Source of the DNA: Acanthopleura granulata
Lineage: Eukaryota; Mollusca; Polyplacophora; Chitonida; Chitonidae
DNA length: 64,000 nucleotides
NCBI GenBank assembly: GCA_016165875.1
Contig: JABBOT010000029.1
Location: 3,206,774 to 3,270,773 of the forward strand
Reading direction: 5' to 3'
The notes under the pieces were generated by a model. That model did no database searches and was not told where the DNA came from. It worked only from the letters and a program-made list of their open reading frames with translations. The translations under genes were made by a program, and so were the position numbers. Position 1 is the stretch's first letter, and each line of letters opens with the position of its first letter. Below are positions 49,082 through 60,573 of this stretch, one piece after another.

Positions 49082-51019
49082 CATCTCAAGTAATGGTGGG
49101 TTATTTTTAGTCACATCTGTAACCTTCCCAAAATGTCTTGTTTGAGATATAAAGGTGAAGGATCAAACATGTCAAAACTATTCCTAGCAAAACGACAAAT
49201 AAATTTCCATTAACATAAGTTTACACTGGTCTTCGTAACTCATTAATTGAAGGATATCAGTTCTGGTAGAAAATGTAATGAACTCAAGTAATGGCTTTGT
49301 ATATTTTATTACCCATAAAGGCGGCACATAATAGGGTAATTTTATATATAATACACACTTACATAGAAAACAGAATATCAAAAATGAAATGAATATGTTT
49401 TCGAAAAGTCAAAAAAAAAAATCAAATGAAAAAAAGACATTGCTCCCTGCACCTGTCAGCTGCAATAATTTAAACAATTAGCTGTAAATCTTTGATCTTA
49501 CCCTGGTCCAGCTCAATGTCTTATTCAGTTTTTTGGAATTAAATCTCGAACTTCAGACTGAATTTTATTCATGGGAAGGATGATATCCAGAGCATTGCAT
49601 CGGCATAAGTCAGCAACACGAAATAAACTGCAATCATTATATCGATGGAAAGCAAACCATAAGTGTTTTCGCCCCTCAAACAATAACATTTTTGCCTGAC
49701 AATACAATGACAAGTTCCTCATCTCTGTAATGGATCACATTTTTATTTCTAGGCTCTGTTCGTTTTTCTAGATTGGAAGACCTCCACGAAGTAGCGATGA
49801 GCTTGGTCACTGTCTTGGTTGTCGTAGGTACGAGGCAGAGAAATCCAGCAACAGCACTCATTACCTACAATTAATAAATATAAATCTAACATAAAAGTAA
49901 TCATGTAAAGTTGAATTGTTTTATTTCCCACTGACATAATTTAATTAACTTCACTCAGACAGAGTTGCCTCAAAATGACACTGGCCTTAACCAAAAAATA
50001 ATATGACTCGCTGACTAACACATATTAAGAGGTAATTCCACGTTGTATATTTGAAAAACATATCCATGGGGCAAGCTGTTTTCCAAACGTGATCTGACAA
50101 TATTTGAGCCATTAGAGTTATTACGTGGAAAGCGGTCGTAATCAGAATCAAGGAAATCATTAAATATGCAAAACATATGTATGAGGGGTTGGCTTTCAAA
50201 CACTCTGTGTTTGGTTTCCTGAGCTATCACCATGCTGTTTCATACCGGCTACAACGTGTGAAATAACAAGCTAACCATGTGACCTTCACTCAGTTCTTAC
50301 ACTATCTGCTTCCCCCACTAAAAAAAAAAAAAACTCTATAAAAAAATTTTGATTTTTTATTACTTTTTATTACCTCTTCTGTTCGCTATTTACATTATAC
50401 AGCAATTTCAGTTTTGTACAAACTGTGGCCATGGCCATACAGACCTGCGAGTCCATAGCTGTCGAACTGCACCACGTGCTTTGGTGGTGTTGTTTACTTT
50501 CGAGTCTCGATCGGTAAAATCGACTAACGGGCCCCCAAAACGATGACGTAGTTGCTAACATGGCCACTCCGGTGTGACTGACTTTCGAAATGGATCTACC
50601 GTCGAGGAATTCTGTACCCGTTTGTATTTGCTAGAGGTTGTGCGCCCGGACAACACGGGACAACGAACAGCTTAGACATGTGGGTCTACGGAAATAAATA
50701 TTTTGCCAACATCAAACTGAGAGGGACAGCACGGGATGATGGTAAAATACGGCTGCAAGGAGTACGAAGGATCTAGCCTCTATAGATAATAATCCATGTG
50801 TAAGCCCGCTAGAGCTAGTTTTTGCCTGCGCGGCACAAAAATGTCATGTTCGTTTAGTGATAAATACATCTTGTAACCTGGAAGGAATGCGCGAAAATCG
50901 ATAAAGTATCAGTCTTTTGGGTGACGAAGACTTAAACTTATTTCGGTTCAAGAACTGCGACGAACAAAGAACAATCGTGGGATGCCACGTGGGATAGAAC
51001 CAATTTGATTGGCCGAGTT

Positions 51020-51021
<2 letters not shown>
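49082..51021. other. Intergenic, no gene recognised
   Basis: AT-rich DNA without supported exons. A run of A lies at 50321-50334 and the stretch 50400-50760 is GC-richer. Short open frames here are overlapping on both strands and match nothing known to me. Confidence 0.5.
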
Positions 51022-51086
<65 letters not shown>

Positions 51087-51087
51087 C
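51022..51087. repeat. (CA)n(TA)n microsatellite
   Basis: About 24 CA units then about 8 TA units, immediately before the 141 bp tandem array. Thr-His and Cys-Val frames here are artefacts. Confidence 0.95.
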
Positions 51088-51104
51088 TCGTCACAGCGTA
51101 CATG

Positions 51105-51527
51105 TTTATATGTTGTCTTTTTTTTGAGAATGCTGCTAGCAATGTGGCACTAGTTGTAGTCTTAATTGTGCATTTTATGGGAATTACAGTGCATTTTACA
51201 TGACGCAGTGCACAAGACTGAAACCGTCAACATGTGACCAGAAATTTATATGTTGTCTTTTTTTTTTGAGAATGCTGCTGGCAATGTGGCACTAGTTATA
51301 GTCTTAATTGTGCATATTAATGGAATTACAGTGCATTTTACATGACGCAGTGCACAAGACTGAAACCGTCAACATGTGACCAGAAATTTATATGTTGTCT
51401 TTTTTTTTGAGAATGCTGCTAGCAATGTGGCACTAGTTGTAGTCTTAATTGTGCATTTTATGGGAATTACAGTGCATTTTACATGACGCAGTGCACAAGA
51501 CTGAAACCGTCAACATGTGACCAGAAG
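51105..51527. repeat. 141 bp tandem repeat, three copies
   Basis: Units start with TTTATATGTTGTC at 51105, 51246 and 51387, exactly 141 bp apart, and end with CAACATGTGACCAGAA. Differences are few (T-run length, GCTAGC/GCTGGC, TTTTATGGG/TATTAATGG). No open frame crosses a unit. Recent local amplification of a satellite-like unit. Confidence 0.97.
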
Positions 51528-53220
51528 TAATAAATGCATGTATATAAATACCGGTATATGTTCTGAAATGACTACAGCATGCATACATTGAGTTTTTTAA
51601 ATTATCCGTACATCCTATTTAAAATATCACATTAAAATCTTGCCTGCAACCTATTACCCCTACCCTCCTAGACTAATAAAGTCTGTACTGTGTATGTAGC
51701 TAACTAATAACGTGGATCATCTTTCCGTCGAGATTCTCGTAAAATATTTGAATAATAAATTAAAAATACAGTGCTCACCCTTTCTGTATGTAAAACCTTG
51801 GACCATATTGTATCTGTGATATGAAAACTGAGACCCGACTTTCACATCCCAGTAAACAAAACACTAATTGCCAACCAAAATGTCAGTCTTGACCTTAATC
51901 AGCGACCAAAAGTTCTAGAGACGCCACCACATTTTTTTCTCTTGACGTATTTTTTCCACTTGACCAAAGATTTTTGATCGTAGTAGGTTTGGCGGATGGA
52001 TATATACCTAGACCAAGGTTTTCTGACCATCATTTCTTTGGTAAAGGGCCTGTCGACGAAGGTTGTTTTGGTGGCACTGACAAGACCCTTCTAACAGTGG
52101 CCAGGAGCCAAACCACAGCCTAATGAATGGTCAGGAGCCGATTCACAGCTTAACTAATGGTCAGTAGCCGACCCACAGCCTAATAATTGGCCACTAGCAG
52201 ATCCTCTCGGCCGCGAGAGCAACGCCTTAACTCTCTGAGCCATCGAGGGCATCCACCACCATGGTTGATAATATCCAGCCTAAAATTCATACATCTGATT
52301 CAAATTGTTTACTTGACATTGTGAATTTCTAGGAATGTGTATGGATTCCAGGTTCAACACGGAGAAACTAATCTGTGAAATGCACGTGGATTGGTCTGCT
52401 GTATACCCACGTCGCTATGCTGTACAAACCCTTCACAGGGCAAAAACCACTTCCGGCGCTTGATTTACATTACTGCCACCAATAGACTTTCAGGACTTTT
52501 GCTATACACGTGGGCTTGTTTTGTTTTATAGCCCAACTATTAATGCTCTTCCTTGGAATTAAAATTAGAGCTTTTCGATAAAATTGCTATTGATGTCCGT
52601 TGCGGTCATGTTGTGCAGGTTTTAGATCAAGGGGATTCATGCGTATCAGTTATTAAAAGAAACAAAGGCTGGGGCAGAGTTTTTGTATTTCTGGCACCAT
52701 TTCCTCACCGATGTAGGTACTTTGAGGTTCTTAAAGATTTCTAAAATCTGATGAGTAAATGTCTTGTACTAAAAACATTCAATACTTTGAAATCATTCAC
52801 AAAAATACAAACTGAAAAGAAAAAAACAAAGAAAAAAAATGGCAAGGAATTATAAAGACCAGTGTCAATGAATATTTACTTTGTTATTAACAATTAATCG
52901 GAATAAATACAGCAGCTTTAATAAACAGAACAGAAAATGGAAGAGAAACAGTGACAAATATATCAAATCTTGACAACAATTGAAGTTAGCCCTCGAAATG
53001 TGGAAAATATTGCCGACCTGGCGGTAATCCATAATCAGTGATTTCATTCATTCAGTATGTGGATCGCCAGGCACAATAGATTGATGGAAAGCAGGTGATC
53101 ACCCGAGATCTTCATGGCAGAAGACATAAGCGATTTAGAGCGACAGCTCGTTGCCGCCAAGGCCAATAACGCCTTCGCATTGAAGTTCTATGCAGTTTCA
53201 TCTGTATTGTTTGGTTTTTC
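51528..53220. other. Intergenic, no gene recognised
   Basis: Apart from the 30 bp array at 52089-52208, AT-rich DNA with an A-rich tract near 52815-52840. The short frame 53114-53344 runs into a SINE and is probably chance. Confidence 0.5.
52089..52208. repeat. 30 bp minisatellite, array 2
   Basis: Four diverged units (for example CCTAATGAATGGTCAGGAGC plus CGATTCACAG) of the repeat at 48548-48667. Followed by TAACTCTCTGAGCCATCGAGG, which resembles a SINE head complement. Confidence 0.92.
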
Positions 53221-53513
53221 GACCCGCCCGGATAGCGCCATTGGTAGCGCGTCCACTTTCGGACGGGGAGATCTGGGTTCAAACCTGGGTCGGGTCATAC
53301 CAAAGACTTTAAAAAATGCTTCCTCGCTAGGCGCTCAGCAATAAGAGCATAGAGTGTGGACTGGTCTGCCCGGTGTCAGTATAATGTGACTTGTCAGGTC
53401 GTCTCGGTGAGGTAGCACCAGATAAAAGATACGGTGGAAATCCGTCCTGCACCAAGGACACACCGCTTTCGTATAAGTGAAATACTCTTGAGTAGGGCGT
53501 TAAACAATAAGCA
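53221..53513 (+). mobile_element. tRNA-derived SINE, family C
   Basis: Head with A-box-like TAGCGCCATTGGTAGCGC and B-box-like GGTTCAAACCTGGG; body GTCATACCAAAGACTTTA, GGTGTCAGTATAATGTGAC; then CGCTTTCGTATAAGTGAAAT and CTCTTGAGTAGGGCG, the 3' domain also found in family A. The long minus-strand frame across it (53327-53791) is not a gene. Confidence 0.85.
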
Positions 53514-54528
53514 TTCATTCTTTCGTTTTTCTTGCAAATAGCTGCAGCTGGAAAACTCAAAATGTATAGTGCACGTTTAACCAGATACTCTGAGAAATTC
53601 TGTCCAAAGATAAGACTGTGATAAGCTCCCTCTATTGTGCCGACAGAAATATAAGTAAAACAATTTAACATGGCGGATCGCAGATTGACGTTAGTTGTAG
53701 AGGGGACATAACGTCTGGGTAAGGCCGGCGAGACGACGGCCGACTTGAGCCTATCTAGATATCCGTCAAGACGCTCTCTCTGACGCTTCATCCGTCAACG
53801 CTGTCGGCATACGTCCACCCTACGAGCCTGAACCCACACCGAGTCTGCCTCCGGGGGTCGCATACACATCAAGAAATGGAATAACAAATATAGATGTGGG
53901 TTGTTCGTTTTTTTTTTTTTCTTTTCTTTATTTCTCCTGTTGACTTCGATGTGGCCCATGTGTTAGTCTCATCCACATTCCTTGGTCGTCGCCCCTCACA
54001 CTTGACAGCCATCCAGATTGACTCCCCTCTCTGATAAATCACCGGTAAAACGCTGCGCCGTTCTGTCGGCTATTGTCGTTCAATCAGCCGAGGAGTTTAA
54101 CCACGAGTCACCCTTAACCCGGCCGCCGAATAAGTCAGCCGGTGCAAACTTAAGGTTGGCCGAATTCAAACCAGGCGTTGTTATGAACTGTATAACATGA
54201 ACAGGCTGTTGTGAACGTATCAGCAAATCGTTCCAACATCAGCGCGGTGGCAAGGCGTCAACAATAATATCCTGTGATTGCTTGTATCCTAGCAGTAATG
54301 AGTGGGGTATTAGACTGGCGGAAAGGTGACGTGATGTCTGGAATTCACAAGTTCTGGAGTCAGATTTCTTTATTACTATTCTCCCTTATTCTAGCTATAA
54401 CTTTTGTAAACGTTTGATGTAAGGAATCACAACGACTAAGTTTAAAGGGTTATATTCCATGGCCTATCTACATGAGTGCGCCTACAGGGTGTTATCAGTT
54501 AATACTGAAACCGCCTCCGTTACCCCCT
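53514..54528. other. Intergenic, partly GC-rich and repeat-poor
   Basis: T-run at 53909-53921. The segment 53930-54330 is relatively GC-rich with CACTTGA, TTGACAGCC and CAATCAGCC motifs and no convincing exon; possibly regulatory. Nothing else recognised. Confidence 0.4.
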
Positions 54529-54768
54529 AGACGGGAGATCCGGGTTCAGGTGGGTCATACCAAAGACTTCCAAAATGATACTTGTCGATGCCTCGCTTGA
54601 CGCTCAGCACTGAGAGGTTAGAGCAAGGAAACAGTCGGCCTGGTGTCACTATAATGTGACTGGGTGGGGTGTCATGTCTGCTGTCTTCGGCATGATGTTT
54701 CAGTGGCGGCTGCAATTAGGCGACATGGACTCTCCTTGCTACAAAAAGACATATATATAAATACATTC
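54529..54768 (+). mobile_element. SINE family C, 5'-truncated, different 3' end
   Basis: GAGATCCGGGTTCAGGTGGG (B-box region), GTCATACCAAAGACTTCC, CTCAGCACTGAGAGGTTAGA, GGTGTCACTATAATGTGACT, then CTTCGGCATGATGTTTCAG and AAAAAGACATATATATAAAT. Shares the first half with 53221-53513 but has another 3' half. Confidence 0.8.
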
Positions 54769-55277
54769 TAAGGACTCCTCGTCGTATTATAAATGAACAA
54801 TTGTTGTGTATGACGTAAAACCCAGGCATATCCTTACATAATAATGAATGTGACATTTGATCAGTTTGACACAAATATAATTTATTCTTCTCAGCTGCAG
54901 GAACCAATCAGGAGATTTCCGATGATTTCTGAACGACGTAAAACCAGTTGCTTTTGGGTTCGTCTGGATCATATATGTCAAAAGGCATGAAACAAGCAGC
55001 TTAAAGCGATGTTAATTATAGAAAAACAAGCAAACTGACAAACTTTGAGATTTTACTTACTTATCTTCATAGAATTTTCTTTATTACATACATGTACGTT
55101 TACCTTTGTTAGATATAATTACACCCATGCAAATATTTCTTATCGCTGACGCGCGTGCATGTTTCTGGAACCTTGGTTGATGATAATGGTCGACAGTGTT
55201 CCCTTATGTGGTTTTGCACGTAAATGACTGGAGAGCACTTGTCTTCCACGAAAGTGTCACCCGTGGAAGAATTGTCG

Positions 55278-55450
55278 AGTAATGGGAGACTCGTACGGGC
55301 TACACAGAAGGGTTCAAACGTGTCGTTTTCTGTCGTGTTTATGTACTACCTAAGTGTTTTCTGAACTCACATGCACCTAGAAGTGGAATGTAATCCCAGA
55401 AAGAATAAAGGAACACGCGGCCTTGGACCCCTTTGTTAAATGCGGGAAGG
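55278..55450 (+). repeat. Dispersed repeat, copy 2 (partner 41163-41357)
   Basis: GTAATGGGAGACTCGTACGG, GTACTACCTAAGTGTTTT, CTCACATGCACCTA, GAAAGAATAAAGGA and GGGAAGGG in the same order and orientation as 41163-41357. The short frame overlapping it starts with TTG and is not a gene. Confidence 0.75.
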
Positions 55451-57936
55451 GGTGTTTCTCATTCGTCAAAGTTCGGTGGTTTAGTCATGACACACTAGAT
55501 GTCTTCGACTGTAAATCTGGTCGTAATCGTTTAAGTACCAGCATTCCGTTTAACAACAACCAATTAAATAAACACATAAATATTTGTTATTTTATATTTA
55601 TGAAACAGGTATGTAAACGAATGTTAAGAGATGCCATGAAAATTTTTTTCAACCCACATACTACAGAATTCAGACATAATTCACACCAATCCAAAGGATG
55701 GATACTTGGTGCATGAATGCATATATAGGGTCCGGAATGATTTCAACCTGTGAGAAGCATTTTCATAATTAAATGATCATTTCACACACGAACAAACGCA
55801 TATTCGAACTATATGTGACATACCCCATATCGGAACATGCACAAAGGTTCTTTGTTAAGCGAAAAGGCCCTTGTTAAGATAGGTCAAAATGTATGGTTGC
55901 AAAAAAGATTACATAGGCACACATTTGCTTTTGCCTTGGGTACGGAAGGAGCAGTCGAAAAAGATATCATATCGACTGGAGAGAAATTAGTTTCTGGGGA
56001 AAGATGTTCTTCAGAGATTATACAGGTAATGTGAGATGTCAAAGCTGTGAGTTTTGCACAGAATCTAATCTTTTTGAAACCCAAAAATTCAGGGGAGATA
56101 AAACGGTGCGTAAACGAGGATCTTCATTTTCGTTTGAGTTTACCCGCAAGGATTGGTGTCACGAAATGACCAACAAGTATACCCGAGTGATTCGGCCACT
56201 TAGAAAGTAGTTAACTCTCATGAGCACCTCTTTCTGTGTGACTGTTTAAATATACAGATACTGAACTTCGAGGGCTTTACGGGACATATGGAAGCTTTTT
56301 GACGGTGGAAGGGCCCGGCGGCGGGGCACGATTCATTGACTGCTTCCCTCGTGTGTGGCTCTGGTAACGCAAGATGCTGGCGGTGTCAGCGCTTAGCTCC
56401 GGTTACACTCCTGTCAATTACCGTCCACCAGGACAGTATCCCTACCCCAGTCTCCAAATATACCTTCTGAAGCCGTCATATCCTCAGCGTGGGTGGGGTC
56501 CATGAAGAACGACACAGACAGTTTCTCTAACAATAGTACTCGAGACTTACTTATGACGCAAGTCACAGAGGTAAATGTCAGATCGTAATAAAAGTGAGTC
56601 CAAGGCACCCGAGGCAGAATTTTGTAACTTGACGTCTTTAGCAAGTTCCACAGAGATACCCCGCAATAAACAGAGCGACATAATCAAAGTGATCTGGACA
56701 GTTTGTGCCAGAGTGAACCAGAGCGATTCCAAAATCATATTCTCCATCAGTAAACGATGCCGAACCCCACATGGCATTTGCTCTGGTTCATGCAGTACAC
56801 ATCTTAACCATAATGTTATTTTAGAAGGATGTATTTCTAACAACATTTTCTCAGAAAACATTTTTTGGCATGCGGTTGTTGTCATTTTTCATGTACAAGA
56901 ACAACGTAGTCAAGCAAGAGAACATTTACAGATGCCTTACTGACATATACCAAACGTTTTGTAGTTTTGTAGAACATTCAAAAAATAATAAAGAAATTCA
57001 AAATTACACAGGTAGCTATGCCAGTCCATCAATACAATAAATACATAGGCTATGCCTTAAAAACTGAGTGTTTCTTAATCATAAGCTTTCGGCTGTGTGT
57101 AACAGCCTCTGTCAGATGCATTTATTCATTGTAAAGAAATTCAGGTATTTTGTGTTCACTGAGCATATTGACGGTTAATTCCCACATAGGCTCTTTTCGA
57201 GAAGATGTATTTGTAGTGCTTGTTCGCTTATGACGTCAGAGCAGAAGTCATACATCTTTAAAATTTGTCTCAGTCTCTTAACTTTCAATGTCGATTAAAA
57301 TACTGAAGCAAATTCAAACTATGGAACTACAAATAAGACAAGATTGTAGTTTAGAAGACACGTTAAAGGTCTAATCCATGCATTTCCAAGACTTCCAGAA
57401 CGCATCCAGTGGTAAATGGTTCAAGCATGCAGTATTACCATGTAATTCTCCTTGAAAATTTTGCTAGTATTACTTAAGAGCCTTCAAAAATATCTCTGTC
57501 TTAGATTTGTGCACAATTTAACTTACAAGTTCTAAGTGACAGGAAGATATTTTGCATATAATATTATAAAAGAGGCAGATATGACACAAAATAAGACAGC
57601 GTCTCTGGAATTATGCAGACATGTCATAGTACTATGTGAAAGTTGGTGAACGTGGTGTGTTAATTGTGGCGTGAGGTAACGCTTGTCAAATGTGGAAATG
57701 ACAGGCAAATATTGTTCATTTCCCATCCTCAAAGACGCACAAATGTGCATTTTGTAAATTGATTGGAATGCAAGAAAGCAATCCGTGTTATATAGATCCT
57801 TTCTCATTTAATTTAAAACTATACAATCTAGTCAAAAAAGTTAAGAATGCCATCATGATTATTTTGTCTAATTTTAATAGCATACTTCATCACGGCACCT
57901 ATAAACTAGTTTGTTAAAGATAACAAGGTTATCTTG

Positions 57937-57999
57937 TTATCATGCAAGTTCATGATGTTATCATGTCAGTTCATGATGTTTTCATGTCAGTTCATGCAA
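57937..57999. repeat. 21 bp minisatellite, three copies
   Basis: Units TTATCATGCAAGTTCATGAT, TTATCATGTCAGTTCATGAT and TTTTCATGTCAGTTCATGCA (each plus one base) at 57937, 57958 and 57979. Just upstream lies the palindrome AAGATAACAAGGTTATCTT. Confidence 0.9.
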
Positions 58000-58675
58000 G
58001 TCGTAAAACCACTGGCTACGAACTCAATTGCCAATTTTGTTGAAACAAAACGGTATGAAAGTAAAATATTTCACCATGGCTGAGTTCATTTAAATATCAT
58101 TTGCTCTTGTCGCTATGAGGTTAACTCATTAAAATACGTTTGTTGCTATTGTTTTTTAGATGATGCTACGCTTTAAACAGCCTACTGCCTTCCATGACAA
58201 TTTGGGCGTGAGTAAGTCTGAAATGCTAGACTTAAGACCTGAAGCCTTCGCATGGTGGTACCATTATAGTTTGTGGTGTTCGCAAACTGACTTTGTATCG
58301 GTCTTGAATAGTTTAATGAAAATATTTGTTACATAGGACTTTCAATTGTCTGAACTGATTTATCTGTGCATGTATATAGAAAAACACAACATTTTATAAA
58401 AGTTGTTAATTGAACTTTGAATAGCCGGGTACTCCGGTTACTCCAGTTTCTTAAGAAATTAACCGCTGCGTTATGAATGAGACATTCTCGAGCCTACCAT
58501 TAATACCCTGAAATGGTCATTAAATCTTGGAACATTATTCAATGTGAATTCGATTTACGGTCTATCGGTGGAATTTGTCGTCTTCTCTTTTTTTTTTTTT
58601 TTTTTCTTTTTTTTTCGAGATAATTTCGCATTTTCCCTTGGCGCATTTTTCAGAACCTTTATTTATTGAATACTG

Positions 58676-58900
58676 GGGGCCTCCGTGGCCGAGAGGGTAA
58701 GCGCACCATTACAACGTAAAGGCCTTGTTACCATAGCGATCACTGTGAGTTCAAGCCCAGCTCAAGCTGGCTTCCTCTCTGCTCGTACGTGCCGAAAGTC
58801 TGTAAGCAACGTGTTGATGGTCCTCGATTTCTGCCGGGCTGTACCCGATTTCCTTTCACCACAATGCATAAAACACCACTCAAATAAATAAATAAATAAA
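58676..58900 (+). mobile_element. SINE family A with internal deletion
   Basis: Intact head (GGCCTCCGTGGCCGAGAGGG, B-box-like GAGTTCAAGCCC), body CTCGTACGTGCCGAAAGTC, then CACCACAATGCATAAAACAC. About 35 bp of the 3' domain before AAAACACCACTCAAAT is deleted. Tail AAATAAATAAATAAA. Confidence 0.85.
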
Positions 58901-60573
58901 ACATATCAGTTAACTGAATACTGAATATCTAGTATCACTGAATATCAGTTAACAAGAAGTTTTATTACTAAACTGATTTGTTACTCACTTACATTTATTT
59001 ATTAAATAATTTGAAATATTATTTCACATCCACGAATGAGTTAATATTTTGGTAAAGAAGCAGGACAAACTCACCGCCCTTTGCTAGATAACTGACAAAC
59101 TTGCTAACTTAAAGCCGTTGCTGGGCCGACGAGATCTGGATTTGAGAACCATGTGATCCCATTGGTCAAGGGTTGCGCGTCAGCTGCAAGACCAATGGTT
59201 TCGCGGACTATCTCATTCAAGCTCGTTCAACTCATTTAGATGGTTTGTTTTCATTACAGTATCAAGGGATCTTCTGCGAATGTAGCTAAAACCTAACTAT
59301 TGTTACAATGTCTTAGATGTTCTTGGCTGTTCCTCATACCAACATGTTATCACAACAGAACTCTCACCCTCACCTTCGTGCAACTTCAAAAAATTTGTCA
59401 ACACTCACCATTTCACCCAAAAATCTTGTCTTTCTCTGCCAAACCTACAACACACGGTTAAATCGCCTTTGCCTATAGACATATTTTGAGTATGAAATTG
59501 GTACATATATGTGTCAGTATATAAGGGTTTGGGATGTAACTAATGGTTGAGTATGGACAGTAATGATGTAGCCTGCTTCCTCCTAGCTCCAACCATCATT
59601 GTTATAGCGGGATCTGTCTGAATGAGACAAGGAGGTTACGAGAACTAAGCCTTCCTGGACAAAGACGAGAGGAATTCATGCCGACCGTCTCTATCAGCGC
59701 TCCACGCGCCGCGTGGGTCAAACTTGTGGTAAAAAACATAATTCTATTTCCTAGCCACATGTTAAATATTTCCGAGGTATGAATTTTTCTATTATTTTCC
59801 CCTGCAGTCTTCCACTTACTGGCCTTTGTTCCCCCACCGTTCTTACCTTCCGCATATTTATGGAATTGCCAACTGAGTCAACAGATCGGGGTTGGCTGCA
59901 GAAGTAGCCACTCCCACCCTGGTGTCAATAACCCCGACGATGTGGGAGGTGCAATTAAAAGCTGCGGATGATTACTTAAAATCTAGAGAGACAACAAGTT
60001 GGTTGAGGGGTGAACACCTCTACAAGTATATTGTCTGGAAATTTCTGTCTGATTTTTAAGGAAAGCCAATGTTTCCCAAGGTTTCATAACTGACGAGATG
60101 CGAGAAAATTTCTATCGCACCTAGATCAGGCGAAGCTCCAAGATAAATACATGTACCATCAAGAGAGAACCCGTCCCCCCTCCTGTGCTGGGTGATGGAC
60201 TGGTCCAGCAGTTGCCAGGAATCAGCGTCAGCTTCACCGTGGTGCCGCTGGCGTATAAAATTACCACTGTTTCGTAGCATGGGGTACAGTTGTTGGCCCA
60301 CGTGATGCCCAACCTGCAGAGGAACAGCAAACACCGACAACTTTTCTCTACTTAAGCAAATGCCATATACGATAGCAATCATTGCAGGAAAGACAATTCT
60401 CTAAGGCAGTTGAGACCAGTAACCCGGTGACTCCGAGAGGGAATATTGCATCGGGAGAGACCAAACCTAGAAGGGTATTCACAGAAACAGTTGGCAAAGG
60501 TAGCAGTGCAGACTGAGTTATGAAACTGGAATGCGAGAGACCCTGTTAAGTTAATAAACTACAACGGTTGACA
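58901..60573. other. FoxF upstream flank
   Basis: About 1.7 kb before the FoxF start. 59640-60560 is GC-richer and probably contains promoter and 5' UTR, but no TATA box or initiator is obvious. Overlapping minus-strand frames (60056-60382 and 60121-60330) are unrecognised. Confidence 0.5.

Larger units (their letters stand above)
54769..58675. other. Intergenic, no gene recognised
   Basis: Contains dispersed repeat copy 55278-55450, a GC-richer island at 56270-56530 with small frames on both strands, a 21 bp minisatellite at 57937-57999, and a T-rich tract at 58589-58614. No supported exon. Confidence 0.45.

Noticed and set aside
50844..51203. Frames with Cys-Val or Thr-His repeats
   Set aside because: Translations of the (CA)n(TA)n tract on both strands.
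53327..53791. 154-codon minus-strand frame, among the longest in the desert
   Set aside because: Half of it is the reverse complement of a SINE (53221-53513); the rest has no recognisable motif.
55423..55716. 97-codon plus-strand frame
   Set aside because: Starts with TTG and overlaps the end of a dispersed repeat; no family match.
56547..56943. Opposed 112- and 122-codon frames
   Set aside because: Overlapping frames on both strands without recognisable motifs, conserved starts or splice sites; most likely chance.
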